Assembly (NCBI GenBank): GCA_014799665.1
Contig: JAAVHP010000027.1
Coordinates: 33,587 to 97,586 of the forward strand
Source: Clostridiales bacterium
GTDB taxonomy: Bacteria; Bacillota; Clostridia; Christensenellales; Pumilibacteraceae
Length of the DNA stretch: 64,000 nt
Direction: 5' to 3'
Below the pieces are notes generated by a model. The model was not told where the DNA came from and ran no database searches. It saw only the letters and a list, made by a program, of their open reading frames with translations. Positions within the stretch are counted from its first letter, which is position 1, and each line of letters begins with the position of its first letter. Shown here piece after piece: positions 32,073-40,010 of the stretch. Both the position numbers and the translations under genes were made by a program.

Positions 32073-32468
32073 CTACCACACGTAGGCGAGCACTTCGCCG
32101 CCTATTTTGAGCTCGCGCGCTTTCTTGTCGGTCATGACGCCGCGCGAGGTGGAAATTATCGCTATGCCGTAGCCGCCGAGAACCTTGGGAAGATTGTCGC
32201 TTCCGCAGTAGACGCGCAGACCGGGCTTGCTTATGCGTTTAAGATTGGTAATGGCGTTCGTGTTGCCGCTGTATTTGAGCACAACCTTAATATTGCTGTG
32301 CCCCTTGTCCTCGACGATCTCGCTCGAAGCGACGAAGCCCTCGTTGACCAGAATGTCGACTATCGACTTTTTCATCTTGGACGCGGGTATCGATACGGTT
32401 TCATGACGCGCCGTAATAGCGTTGCGAATTCTCGTGAGCAAATCCGCGATAGGATCTGTTGTAACCAT
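32073..32468 (-). CDS. rpsH: 30S ribosomal protein S8
   Basis: 131 residues. DPIADLLTRIRNAITARHETVSIPASKMKKSIVDILVNEGFV and the C-terminal SNLPKVLGGYGIAIISTSRGVMTDKKARELKIGGEVLAYVW-type blocks are diagnostic. In other bacteria S8 is the translational repressor of the spc operon. Confidence 0.98.
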   Translation of the reverse strand: MVTTDPIADLLTRIRNAITARHETVSIPASKMKKSIVDILVNEGFVASSEIVEDKGHSNIKVVLKYSGNTNAITNLKRISKPGLRVYCGSDNLPKVLGGYGIAIISTSRGVMTDKKARELKIGGEVLAYVW

Positions 32469-32482
32469 AACTTATACCCTCC

Positions 32483-32668
32483 TTACCAGCTCGACTTCTT
32501 TACGCCGGGGATTTCTCCCTTGTACGCAAGATCGCGAAAGCAAATTCTGCAAATGCCGTACTTTCTGAGCACGGAATGCGGTCTGCCGCAGATACTGCAA
32601 CGCGTGTAAGCGCGCGTCGAGTACTTAGGCGTTCTTTGCTGTTTATTTATCATCGCTTTTTTAGCCAT
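32483..32668 (-). CDS. rpsN: 30S ribosomal protein S14, zinc type
   Basis: 61 residues, the short zinc-binding form (rpsZ type): CSICGRPHSVLRKYGICRICF carries the four Cys ligands. This C+ form in the operon is typical of Gram-positives. The N-terminus AKKAMINKQQRTPKYSTRAYTRC contacts the 16S head. Confidence 0.98.
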   Translation of the reverse strand: MAKKAMINKQQRTPKYSTRAYTRCSICGRPHSVLRKYGICRICFRDLAYKGEIPGVKKSSW

Positions 32669-32678
32669 AATTTTCTCC

Positions 32679-33302
32679 TTAATTCTTGAACGGCATGCCG
32701 AGCTTGGTGAGAAGAAGTTTCGCCTCTTCGTCAGTCTCTGCGGTCGTGACCACGTCGACGTCGAACCCGCGGATCTTCTCGATCAGTTCGTACGAGATCT
32801 CGGGGAAGATCGTTTGATCCTTGATACCGAGCGCGTAGTTGCCTCTGCCGTCGAACGACTTGCCCGAGATACCGCGGAAGTCGCGGACGCGGGGAAGCGC
32901 TATCGACACAAGCCTGTCGAAGAACTCGTAAGCCATTTCGCCGCGGAGCGTAACCTTGATCGCTATGGACTGACCTTCGCGAAGCTTGAAGTTACTGACC
33001 GACTTTTTGGCTTTTACGAGCACGCTGCGCTGACCGGCGATAGCGTCGAGCTCGGCTTGTGCGAGCTGGATGCTCTTGGAATTGTCCTTGATATCGCCCA
33101 AACGCATATTGAGCACGATCTTGACGAGCTTGGGAACCTGATTAACGTTCTTATAGCCGCACTCTTTCATGAGCTGGGGAACGATCTCCGCTTTATAGCG
33201 TTTGTGAAGTCTGTAACGCTCGGGATTGTTCGATTTTACGGGCTTGCCGCTTGCCGCGGTCGTGCCTTCCGCCTTTTTGGCTTTGGTCGATTTTTCTGCC
33301 AT
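32679..33302 (-). CDS. rplE: 50S ribosomal protein L5 with N-terminal extension
   Basis: 207 residues. About 28 extra residues (AEKSTKAKKAEGTTAASGKP and onwards), rich in Lys, Ala and Thr, precede the normal start (RLHKRYKAEIVPQLMKECGYKNVNQVPKLVKIVLNM). The core keeps the 5S rRNA and P-site tRNA loop regions (GQRSVLVKAKKSVSNFKLREG; RGISGKSFDGRGNY). The neighbouring rplX also has a low-complexity extension. Confidence 0.97.
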   Translation of the reverse strand: MAEKSTKAKKAEGTTAASGKPVKSNNPERYRLHKRYKAEIVPQLMKECGYKNVNQVPKLVKIVLNMRLGDIKDNSKSIQLAQAELDAIAGQRSVLVKAKKSVSNFKLREGQSIAIKVTLRGEMAYEFFDRLVSIALPRVRDFRGISGKSFDGRGNYALGIKDQTIFPEISYELIEKIRGFDVDVVTTAETDEEAKLLLTKLGMPFKN

Positions 33303-33315
33303 TACCGTTTACTCC

Positions 33316-33831
33316 TTACTCTGTTTTACCGTCCGAATTTTCTTCGACGGGAACGTCGGCTTTCTTCGCCGCGGTCTTCTTAGCCGCAGGCTTTTTCGCC
33401 GCTTTCTTCTCGGTCTCGGGCGCGGCGGCTTCCTGTTCTTCTACCGCTTCGTCCTTAGCCTTTTTTGTTTTCGCCTTGTCCGCTTTCTTGGACTTTTTGT
33501 CGGCTTTCTGGTTCACGTCCAGACTCGCGCCGCACTTGGCGCAAACACGCACGTTCTTGCCCTCGATCTCCTGATGGCGAACGCGGACGCTCTTGCCGCA
33601 CGACGGGCAGATGATCTGTACGTTGCTGCCGTCGATAGGCGCTTCCACCTTCTTCTTGCCGCCCTGGTCGGTTGCCGAACGGGGTTTGAGGTGGTGGGTC
33701 GCAATGTTGACGCCCTCGACAAGCACCTTGTTGGTCTTGGGATCGGTCGCAAGGACCTTGCCCGTTTTGCCTTTATCTTTGCCCGTCAAAACCTTGACGT
33801 TGTCGCCTTTCCTGACGTTGAGATTGTTCAT
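33316..33831 (-). CDS. rplX: 50S ribosomal protein L24 with long Lys/Ala/Glu tail
   Basis: 171 residues, against the usual 100-110. Residues 1-105 are the normal bL24: KOW motif RKGDNVKVLTGKDKGKTGKVL, then HHLKPRSATDQGGKKKVEAPI, then a zinc ribbon with CPSCG and CAKCG. Residues 106-171 are an almost pure Lys/Ala/Glu/Pro tail. L24 initiates 50S assembly. The tail is probably disordered and solvent exposed near the exit tunnel (inference). Confidence 0.97.
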   Translation of the reverse strand: MNNLNVRKGDNVKVLTGKDKGKTGKVLATDPKTNKVLVEGVNIATHHLKPRSATDQGGKKKVEAPIDGSNVQIICPSCGKSVRVRHQEIEGKNVRVCAKCGASLDVNQKADKKSKKADKAKTKKAKDEAVEEQEAAAPETEKKAAKKPAAKKTAAKKADVPVEENSDGKTE

Positions 33832-33848
33832 TAGAATAAATCCTCCAA

Positions 33849-34217
33849 TTACAGCACTTCGGGCGCCAAAGATATGATCTTGGTGAAGTCGCGGTCGCGC
33901 AGCTCACGCGCTATGGGCCCGAAGATACGGGTGCCGCGCGGCTGTTTCTGATTGTCTATAATAACGGCGGCGTTGTCGTCGAAACGAATGTGCGAGCCGT
34001 CGGGACGGTTCACGCCCGAATGCGTGCGAACAATAACCGCCTTAACGACGTCACCCTTTTTAACGGTGCCGCCCGGCTGAGCGGACTTGACCGACGCAGT
34101 GATGATGTCGCCGATATTGCCGCTCTTTCTGAGCGACCCGCCCATGACCTGTATGCACATTATTTCCTTAGCGCCGGTGTTGTCGGCAACTTTAAGATAC
34201 GATTGAGGTTGTATCAT
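33849..34217 (-). CDS. rplN: 50S ribosomal protein L14
   Basis: 122 residues, exact family length: MIQPQSYLKVADNTGAKEIMCIQVMGGS at the start and GTRIFGPIARELRDRDFTKIISLAPEVL at the end. L14 forms intersubunit bridges and the docking surface of ribosome silencing factor. It is separated from rpsQ by a 204-bp gap containing family A element A5. Confidence 0.98.
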   Translation of the reverse strand: MIQPQSYLKVADNTGAKEIMCIQVMGGSLRKSGNIGDIITASVKSAQPGGTVKKGDVVKAVIVRTHSGVNRPDGSHIRFDDNAAVIIDNQKQPRGTRIFGPIARELRDRDFTKIISLAPEVL

Positions 34218-34293
34218 GATTTGCTCATGCTCCTTGATTGTATATTGTCTGGTTTATCGAAAAGCGTTCCCGTTCTCTATATACAGAACGTAT

Positions 34294-34421
34294 GTGAGAG
34301 TGCGGAGATGCGAGCAAGACGAACAGCTGGCGCCGAGGCGCGACGGGAGTGTACATAGACGTACATGACCGAGCGCCGAGAAGCACGCAGTTCGTATTGC
34401 GACGCATACACGCGCTCGAAC
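34294..34421 (-). repeat. Family A element, short form (A5), at the rpsQ stop codon
   Basis: 128 bp, closing stem GTGAGAGTGCGGAGATGCG... with ...CGCATACACGCGCTCGAAC. The core has GACGGGAGTGTACATAGACGTACATGACC. It ends on the base before the rpsQ TAA (34422-34424). Confidence 0.87.
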
Positions 34422-34676
34422 TTACTTCGCCTTTTCGATAATCTTACTCACCCGCCAGCACTTATCCTTAGAGATAGGTCTGGTCTCGGTGATTTCCACT
34501 CTGTCGCCGACGCCGCACTCGTTGTTCTCGTCGTGCGCCTTAAAACGCTTTACGCGCGTGACCGTCTTTTTGTAGAGCGGGTGCTTGTACTTTTCCACGA
34601 CCGAAACGACGATCGTTTTGTCCATTTTGTCGGACACAACTAAGCCTTCACGCGTCTTTCTATCGTTGCGTTCCAT
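34422..34676 (-). CDS. rpsQ: 30S ribosomal protein S17
   Basis: 84 residues, OB fold: RKTREGLVVSDKMDKTIVVSVVEKYKHPLYKKTVTRVKRFKAHDENN, then the conserved GDRVEITETRPISKDKCWRVSKII. Start and stop codons overlap with rpmC by one base. Confidence 0.98.
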   Translation of the reverse strand: MERNDRKTREGLVVSDKMDKTIVVSVVEKYKHPLYKKTVTRVKRFKAHDENNECGVGDRVEITETRPISKDKCWRVSKIIEKAK

Positions 34677-34882
34677 TATTTGGCCTCCTTATTCGCGCGG
34701 AGTTCACGTTCTCTTATAACCGTCTTGACGCGAGCTATATCGCGCTTGACGTTGGTTATCTGCTTGGGGTTGGACAGCTGACCGGTCGCGTGCGAAAATC
34801 TGAGGTTGAACAGCTCCTGTTTGAGCTCGGTGAGCTTTTGTTGAAGCTCGTCGTCTCTTAACTCATGAACTTTCTCTTTCAT
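34676..34882 (-). CDS. rpmC: 50S ribosomal protein L29
   Basis: 68 residues, two-helix hairpin: KVHELRDDELQQKLTELKQELFNLRFSHATGQLSNPKQITNVKRDIARVKTVIRER. It sits at the tunnel exit next to L23. It overlaps by one base with genes on both sides, so the rplP-rpmC-rpsQ trio is tightly coupled. Confidence 0.98.
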   Translation of the reverse strand: MKEKVHELRDDELQQKLTELKQELFNLRFSHATGQLSNPKQITNVKRDIARVKTVIRERELRANKEAK

Positions 34883-35331
34883 TATTCGACCTCCTTGACT
34901 TCGCCGTTATCCGTAGCGACGTCCTCTTCCTTCTTGGCGATCTTGCAGCGCACGGGGAGCTTGTAGCTCGCAAGCCTCAACGCTTCGCGCGCGATAGGCT
35001 CGGCAACGCCCGCCATTTCGAACATGACCGTGCCCGGCTTAACGACCGCCGCCCAATATTCGGGCGCGCCCTTACCGCTACCCATACGGGTGTCGGCGGG
35101 TTTCTTGGAATACGGCTTGTGGGGGAAGATATTGATCCAAACCTTACCGCCACGCTTGGTGTAACGCGTCATCGCGACACGCGCCGCCTCTATCTGGTTA
35201 GAAGTAATTCTGCCGGGATCCTCGCTGACAAGCGCGAACTCGCCGTACGAAATCGTATTATTGCGAGCCGCTTTGCCCTTCATTCTGCCGCGCTGGACCC
35301 TGCGGTGTTTGACTTTGTTGGGACTTAACAT
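34882..35331 (-). CDS. rplP: 50S ribosomal protein L16
   Basis: 149 residues: MLSPNKVKHRRVQRGRMKG start and KVWINIFPHKPYSKKPADTRMGSGKGAPEYWAAVVKPG, including the Arg region near the A-site tRNA elbow. About 12 acidic residues are added at the C-terminus (EDVATDNGEVKEVE). Confidence 0.98.
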   Translation of the reverse strand: MLSPNKVKHRRVQRGRMKGKAARNNTISYGEFALVSEDPGRITSNQIEAARVAMTRYTKRGGKVWINIFPHKPYSKKPADTRMGSGKGAPEYWAAVVKPGTVMFEMAGVAEPIAREALRLASYKLPVRCKIAKKEEDVATDNGEVKEVE

Positions 35332-36018
35332 TTATACGCCCTCCTTCGCTTCGGCGGCGTCGGTCTTAGCCGCGGGCTGCGGCGTTGCGCCGAGTACGTC
35401 GCCCTTATAGATCCACACTTTAACGCCGAGAACGCCGAACGTGGTACGCGCAATGGTGTAGCCGTAGTCGATGTCCGCACGAAGCGTTTGCAGCGGGATA
35501 GAGCCTTCCTGGTAATGCTCGGCGCGCGCGATTTCCGCACCGTCGAGACGACCGCCGACCTGAACCTTAACACCCTTCGCGCCCGCGTGCATAGCCTTAG
35601 ACATAGCCTGCTTCATGGTGCGACGGAAGAACGCGCGCTTTTCGAGCTGAGCGGCAATGCTCTCTGCGAGAAGCTTGGCGTTGAGGTCGGGGTGCTTGAC
35701 TTCGATAATATTGACGTAGATCTTCTTATCGCCGACAAGCTTTTCCAAATTCTTTTTGAGTTCGTCGATACCTACGTGCTTCTGTCCGATGATCTTGCCG
35801 GGGAACTGCGCGTGAATGGATACCTGAACCTTGCCCTGCGGCCGCTCGATAACAACCTTGCTCACGCCGCACGATTTGTATTTATTCTCGATATGCTCGC
35901 GGATCTTGTGATCTTCGAGAACGAACGAAGCAAATTCCTGCTTGCTCGCATACCATTGCGAATTCCATTTGTCAATGACGCCGACGCGCAAACCGTGGGG
36001 ATTAACCTTTTGACCCAT
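35332..36018 (-). CDS. rpsC: 30S ribosomal protein S3
   Basis: 228 residues. MGQKVNPHGLRVGVIDKWNSQWYA start; the KH domain spans about 40-110 (VVIERPQGKVQVSIHAQFPGKIIGQKHVGIDEL); the C-terminal domain has GVKVQVGGRLDGAEIARAE and ITYGYTIARTTFGVLGVKVWIYKG-type residues. It forms the mRNA entry tunnel with S4 and S5. Confidence 0.98.
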   Translation of the reverse strand: MGQKVNPHGLRVGVIDKWNSQWYASKQEFASFVLEDHKIREHIENKYKSCGVSKVVIERPQGKVQVSIHAQFPGKIIGQKHVGIDELKKNLEKLVGDKKIYVNIIEVKHPDLNAKLLAESIAAQLEKRAFFRRTMKQAMSKAMHAGAKGVKVQVGGRLDGAEIARAEHYQEGSIPLQTLRADIDYGYTIARTTFGVLGVKVWIYKGDVLGATPQPAAKTDAAEAKEGV

Positions 36019-36020
36019 GA

Positions 36021-36413
36021 TTATTTATCCTCCTTGGTGTCGAGAATGACCGTGATGTGGCTGGTGCGCTTCAAGATATGATGCGCTCTGCCCTTGCTGA
36101 CCGGCTGGAAGCGTTTAAGCGTAGGGCCGATATCGGCATAGGCTTCTGCCACGTACAAGTCGTCGACGGACAAGCCTTTGTTGTGTTCGGCGTTAGCCGC
36201 GGCGGAATTGAGCACTTTGAACACCTGTTCGCTCGCCGCCTTGGGCGTCGCTTGGAGTATAGCCATGGCTTCCGCTACGTTGCGGCCGCGAATGAGCGCG
36301 AGCACGATGCGGACCTTATCGGGCGCAATGCGAACGTGCTTAGCCGTAGCGAACGGACGCTGCTCGCGCCGCTCTTCTACTCTTGCGGTTTTTTCTTTCA
36401 TTCTTTTTGCCAT
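36021..36413 (-). CDS. rplV: 50S ribosomal protein L22
   Basis: 130 residues; the first 18 (KRMKEKTARVEERREQRP) are a basic extension. The core has ATAKHVRIAPDKVRIVLALIRGRNVAEAMAIL-type start, and the beta hairpin FQPVSKGRAHHILKRTSHITVILD that lines the nascent-peptide tunnel, the site where macrolide resistance changes occur in other bacteria. Confidence 0.97.
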   Translation of the reverse strand: MAKRMKEKTARVEERREQRPFATAKHVRIAPDKVRIVLALIRGRNVAEAMAILQATPKAASEQVFKVLNSAAANAEHNKGLSVDDLYVAEAYADIGPTLKRFQPVSKGRAHHILKRTSHITVILDTKEDK

Positions 36414-36424
36414 TACCGTTCTCC

Positions 36425-36703
36425 TTATCTACCTTTGGTCTTGCTCTCGCCTGCGTGACCGAGGAAGGTACGCGTGGGAGCGAACTCGCCCAGCTTATGC
36501 CCGACCATATCGGCGGTAACGTATACCGGCACAAACTTCTTGCCGTTGTGTACGGCAAAGGTAAGACCTATGAATTGAGGGAATATCGTGGACGCGCGCG
36601 ACCAGGTTTTGATCGGGCGTTTGTCCTGAACTTCCGCCATAGCCTCAGCTTTTTTCATGAGTTTGGCGTCAACATAGTAACCTTTTTTTGTCGATCTTGA
36701 CAT
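36425..36703 (-). CDS. rpsS: 30S ribosomal protein S19
   Basis: 92 residues: MSRSTKKGYYVDAKLMKKAE start, WSRASTIFPQFIGLTFAVHNGKKFVPVYVTADMVGHKLGEFAPTRTFLGH core. It binds the 16S head with S13. Confidence 0.98.
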   Translation of the reverse strand: MSRSTKKGYYVDAKLMKKAEAMAEVQDKRPIKTWSRASTIFPQFIGLTFAVHNGKKFVPVYVTADMVGHKLGEFAPTRTFLGHAGESKTKGR

Positions 36704-36716
36704 ATCTTAAAGCTCC

Positions 36717-37544
36717 TTAATTTATGCGCTTGACAATGAACTTGTCGGACGCCTTGTGCTTGCTTCTCGTCTTCTTACCGAGCGTCGGCTTGCCCCAAGG
36801 CGATACGGGACTGGGTCTGCCTATCGGGCTCTTACCCTCGCCGCCGCCATGCGGGTGATCGCAGGGGTTCATAACAACGCCGCGGACGGTGGGCTTAACG
36901 CCCATATGGCGTTTGCGGCCCGCCTTACCCAAGGAAACGAGCTCGTGGTCGAGGTTACCGACCTGACCGATCGTCGCCTTGCAGCGTTGGAGCACCATAC
37001 GCATTTCGCCGCTGGGAAGACGAAGCGTTGCATACTTGCCTTCCTTAGCCATGAGCTGTGCCGCAGCGCCTGCCGTTCTCGCCATCTGACCGCCACGGCC
37101 GGGCAGCATCTCGATGTTGTGAACGAGCGTACCTACGGGGATGTTCGCAAGCGGCAAGCAGTTACCCGCTTTAATGTCCGCGCCCTCGCCCGAGATAACA
37201 GTGTCGCCCTTTTGCAGTCCGAGCGGCGCCAAGATATAACGCTTTTCGCCGTCGGCATAGTGAAGAAGAGCTATGAACGCCGTGCGGTTGGGATCGTACT
37301 CGACGGTCGCGACCTTGGCGGGAATGTTGTCCTTATTGCGCTTGAAATCGATAACGCGGTACTTTTGACGGTTGCCGCCGCCGATATGGCGCACTGTGAT
37401 TTTGCCCGAGAAGTTACGTCCACCCTTGTGGCTCTGCTCCCTCAACAGGGGCTTATACGGCTTGTCGCCGGTGAGCTCGGGCGCGGCGATGACGGTTTTG
37501 AACCGCGTGCCGGGCGTAATCGGTTTATATCTCTTAATAGCCAT
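36717..37544 (-). CDS. rplB: 50S ribosomal protein L2
   Basis: 275 residues, exact family length. IKRYKPITPGTRFKTVI start, GGGNRQKYRVIDFKRNKD core, and the C-terminal GVVMNPCDHPHGGGEGKSPIGRPSPVSPWGKPTLGKKTR that includes the conserved His near the peptidyl transferase centre. It precedes rpsS in transcription. Confidence 0.98.
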   Translation of the reverse strand: MAIKRYKPITPGTRFKTVIAAPELTGDKPYKPLLREQSHKGGRNFSGKITVRHIGGGNRQKYRVIDFKRNKDNIPAKVATVEYDPNRTAFIALLHYADGEKRYILAPLGLQKGDTVISGEGADIKAGNCLPLANIPVGTLVHNIEMLPGRGGQMARTAGAAAQLMAKEGKYATLRLPSGEMRMVLQRCKATIGQVGNLDHELVSLGKAGRKRHMGVKPTVRGVVMNPCDHPHGGGEGKSPIGRPSPVSPWGKPTLGKKTRSKHKASDKFIVKRIN

Positions 37545-37557
37545 TGTTATTCACCTC

Positions 37558-37848
37558 TTACGAAAGCGTTTCGAAGAACGGGATCGCCTTCGAATCGGGA
37601 TTGAGCGTAACGTACGCTTTCTTGCCCTTGGACGTGTAACCGCCCGTTCTGCCTTGACGCTTGTACTTGCCGCGAACGTTAACTACGTTTACGCTCTCGA
37701 CTTTAACGTCGAACGCGCTCTCGACGGCAGCTTTGATCTGCGTCTTGTCCGCGCGGCGGTCTACCATGAATACGTAACGCTTGGCGTTAACGCCGTCGTT
37801 CGACTTTTCGGTGAGTACCGGACGAATGATGATATCCTGTGCTATCAT
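37558..37848 (-). CDS. rplW: 50S ribosomal protein L23
   Basis: 96 residues: DIIIRPVLTEKSNDGVNAKRYVFMVDRRADKTQIKAAVESAFDVKVESVNVVNVRGK, and the basic loop KRQGRTGGYTSKGKKAYVTL. It is the docking site of SRP and trigger factor. It overlaps rplD by 4 nt. Confidence 0.98.
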   Translation of the reverse strand: MIAQDIIIRPVLTEKSNDGVNAKRYVFMVDRRADKTQIKAAVESAFDVKVESVNVVNVRGKYKRQGRTGGYTSKGKKAYVTLNPDSKAIPFFETLS

Positions 37849-38486
37849 TGTGCCGCTACCTCCTTAGCAGTGTATTTTTGTTCGAGCGCCTTGATAGCGT
37901 CGACGGTCGTGAGCATGACCGCATTGGCGACAACGTCGTAAACGCTGAGCTGTTCGCTCGCCGCCGTTCTGACCTTTTCTAAGTTCTGCGAAGCGCGAAG
38001 CGCGTTTACGCTGCCGTTGGGCAGGACCAAAAGCACACGGCTTTCGAGTTTGAGCGCTTTAAGCACCGCTGCCATCTGCTTGGTCTTAGGCTCGATTTCG
38101 AGCTTGTCGAGAACGATAAGGTTGCCGTCCGAAAGCTTGGCGGAAAGCGCGGAAGTAAGTGCGTTCATTCTGACAAGCTTGTTGATCTTTTTGCGGAAGC
38201 TTCTGGGCTTCGGGGCGAAAACTACGCCGCCGCCCTTCCACTGCGGTGCGCGGATAGAGCCTTGACGGGCGTTACCCGTGCCCTTTTGACGCCACGGCTT
38301 TTTGCCGCCGCCGGTGACCTCGGTACGCGTGAGCGTGCTCTTGGTGCCCTGGCGCGCGTTAGCCATTTGCGCAACGACCGCCTGATGGATTATCGCTTCG
38401 TTATACTCGACGCCGAAAACGCTGTCGTCGAGCTCCATAGTGCCGGCAGAACTGCCGTCTTGCTTATATATCTTAATAGTAGGCAT
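37845..38486 (-). CDS. rplD: 50S ribosomal protein L4
   Basis: 213 residues. The extended loop RQGTKSTLTRTEVTGGGKKPWRQKGTGNARQGSIRAPQWKGGGVVFAPKPRSFRKKINK reaches into the exit tunnel. In gamma-proteobacteria L4 represses the S10 operon; whether it does so here is unknown, although the operon has a structured leader. Confidence 0.98.
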   Translation of the reverse strand: MPTIKIYKQDGSSAGTMELDDSVFGVEYNEAIIHQAVVAQMANARQGTKSTLTRTEVTGGGKKPWRQKGTGNARQGSIRAPQWKGGGVVFAPKPRSFRKKINKLVRMNALTSALSAKLSDGNLIVLDKLEIEPKTKQMAAVLKALKLESRVLLVLPNGSVNALRASQNLEKVRTAASEQLSVYDVVANAVMLTTVDAIKALEQKYTAKEVAAQ

Positions 38487-38505
38487 TGTTTAACTCTCCT
38501 CGACC

Positions 38506-39135
38506 TTATTTCACCGTCTCTTTAACGGTAACAAGTCCGCCCTTCGGTCCGGGCACGGCGCCGCGGATAAGCAGCACGCCGCGCGCCTGATCGACCTTGA
38601 CGACTTTCAGGTTCTGAATGGTGACGTTCTCGTGACCGTACTGACCGGGCATTTTAAGGTTCTTAATGCGACGGGACGGGTTGGAGTTGGCGCCCGTAGA
38701 ACCGACCTCGCGGTGAACGGGACCGGTACCGTGCGTCATTTTAAGACGGTGGTGGTTCCAACGCTTGATAACGCCGGTGAAACCTCTGCCCTTGGTAACG
38801 CCCGAAACGTCGACCATGTCGCCCGCTTCGAACATCGTGCAGTCGATAACGTTGCCAACCTCGTAGCTGTCCGCGTTCTCGTAACGGAACTCGCGGAGAT
38901 AGCGCGCGGGCTTGGCTTTTGCTTTCTTATAAAGACCGGCTTCCGGCTTGTTAAGCTTACCTTCCTTGATTTCCTCGAACGCGCAAACAGCAGCGCTGTA
39001 ACCGTTCTTTTCGACGGTGCGCTTGTCCACGACGGTCATAGGACCGCAAAGCACGACGGTAACGGGAATCGCTACGTCGTTTTCTCCGAAAATCTGCGTC
39101 ATGCCGAGCTTCTTACCTAAAATTGCTTTTTTCAT
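38506..39135 (-). CDS. rplC: 50S ribosomal protein L3
   Basis: 209 residues: MKKAILGKKLGMTQIFGEND start, DVSGVTKGRGFTGVIKRWNHHRLKMTHGTGPVHREVGSTGANSNPSRRIKNLKMPGQYGHENVTIQNL as the central extension that approaches the peptidyl transferase centre. It starts 16 bp after rpsJ. Confidence 0.98.
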   Translation of the reverse strand: MKKAILGKKLGMTQIFGENDVAIPVTVVLCGPMTVVDKRTVEKNGYSAAVCAFEEIKEGKLNKPEAGLYKKAKAKPARYLREFRYENADSYEVGNVIDCTMFEAGDMVDVSGVTKGRGFTGVIKRWNHHRLKMTHGTGPVHREVGSTGANSNPSRRIKNLKMPGQYGHENVTIQNLKVVKVDQARGVLLIRGAVPGPKGGLVTVKETVK

Positions 39136-39151
39136 GATATTCGGCCCCCAA

Positions 39152-39460
39152 TTACAGCTTTATCTTGATGTCTACGCCGGCGGGCAGGTCTAAACGCATG
39201 AGCGAATCGACCGTCTTGCCGGACGGACTGTATATATCGATAAGGCGGGAATAAGTTCTAAGCTCGAATTGTTCCCTCGAATCCTTATGCTTGTGAACAG
39301 AGCGAAGTATGGTCACGACTTCCTTTTGCGTGGGCAGCGGAATAGGACCGCAAACTTTCGACCCCGTCTGCTTGGCGGCGTCTACGATGCGCGCAGCCGA
39401 ACTGTCGACTAGCTCGTGATCGTACGCTCTCAGTTTGATTCTGATTTTTTGGCTTGACAT
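39152..39460 (-). CDS. rpsJ: 30S ribosomal protein S10
   Basis: 102 residues: KIRIKLRAYDHELVDSSAARIVDAAKQTGSKVCGPIPLPTQKEVVTILRSVHKHKDSREQFELRTYSRLIDIYSP is diagnostic. It is also NusE, the partner of NusB in antitermination. First gene of the superoperon, with AAGGAG upstream and a leader of about 145 nt. Confidence 0.98.
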   Translation of the reverse strand: MSSQKIRIKLRAYDHELVDSSAARIVDAAKQTGSKVCGPIPLPTQKEVVTILRSVHKHKDSREQFELRTYSRLIDIYSPSGKTVDSLMRLDLPAGVDIKIKL

Positions 39461-39606
39461 TGTTCGTTTCTCCTTGTGTCCGCTTTTGCGCCCACCCCAA
39501 TATGTTGGGGCTTTTCACGCGCTCGGGCGTGCCGTTTTTTGTGAATTTTTTTCGGGGCTTCTCGGCCCCGACACCATCACAAAAGTTGCTACACTTTTCG
39601 CGTAGC
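39461..39606 (-). promoter_or_regulatory. Structured leader of the S10 superoperon
   Basis: About 145 nt between the predicted start and rpsJ. It contains three hairpins: CGGGGC/GCCCCG (39553-39570), CACGC/GCGTG (near 39515-39531) and CCCCAA/TTGGGG (39495-39510). None has a T tract on the minus strand, so control would be by ribosomal-protein binding or antitermination rather than a simple attenuator (inference). Confidence 0.6.
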
Positions 39607-39612
39607 CTAACT

Positions 39613-39641
39613 ATTATAAACCATATACCTTACCTTGTCAA
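39613..39641 (-). promoter_or_regulatory. Perfect consensus promoter of the S10-spc-alpha superoperon
   Basis: Minus strand TTGACA (39636-39641), 17 bp, TATAAT (39613-39618). Perfect boxes fit the strong expression needed for about 32 genes. Confidence 0.93.
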
Positions 39642-39683
39642 CTGTTTTATATAAGATTATAAAAACTTTTTAAGAATTTTTTA

Positions 39684-39714
39684 GGGGATAGGGCTTAGGG
39701 GAAAGGGGTCAGGG
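39684..39714 (+). repeat. GGG-run repeat (G-quadruplex-type), copy 2
   Basis: GGGG, GGG, GGGG, GGGG, GGG runs with loops ATA, CTTA, AAA and TCA. It is followed to about 39940 by CTCGACTTCGCTCGGTAT-type and CATCCCGACCGCAGTGGAGG-type dispersed repeats and AT-rich CTAATTACTAATT units; no gene is visible in this stretch. Confidence 0.72.
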
Positions 39715-39947
39715 AAGGATAATTAGGAATGATTGTGTTTGTTTATGTTGCAAGCTTGCGGCGGTTCGCCTAGATACCTCGACTTCGCTCGGTATGATGA
39801 GAGTTAGTATTTTCTTTTCTCTAATATCGTTACAAAAGTCACAGCTACAATACCATCATCCCGACCGCAGTGGAGGGATCTAGCGGAACCCGCGCATAGT
39901 GGTTAAGTCGTACCACCAACCAATTCCTAATTACTAATTAAAAAGAA

Positions 39948-39976
39948 CGGCTGTACCGATCCACTCGATACAGCCG
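39948..39976 (-). terminator. Terminator of the GH13 lipoprotein gene
   Basis: CGGCTGTA...TACAGCCG stem; the minus-strand reading continues TTCTTTTTAATT. Confidence 0.85.
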
Positions 39977-40010
39977 CCCTTAATTACTGATTGCTAATTC
40001 CTACACTTTA

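Noticed and set aside
26034..34421. Family A elements as integron attC sites
   Set aside because: They are palindromic, of similar length and placed after stop codons, like attC, and A2 contains GTTAGGC. But the other copies lack the GTTRRRY/RYYYAAC core pair, the associated genes are core ribosomal genes, and no integrase is present.
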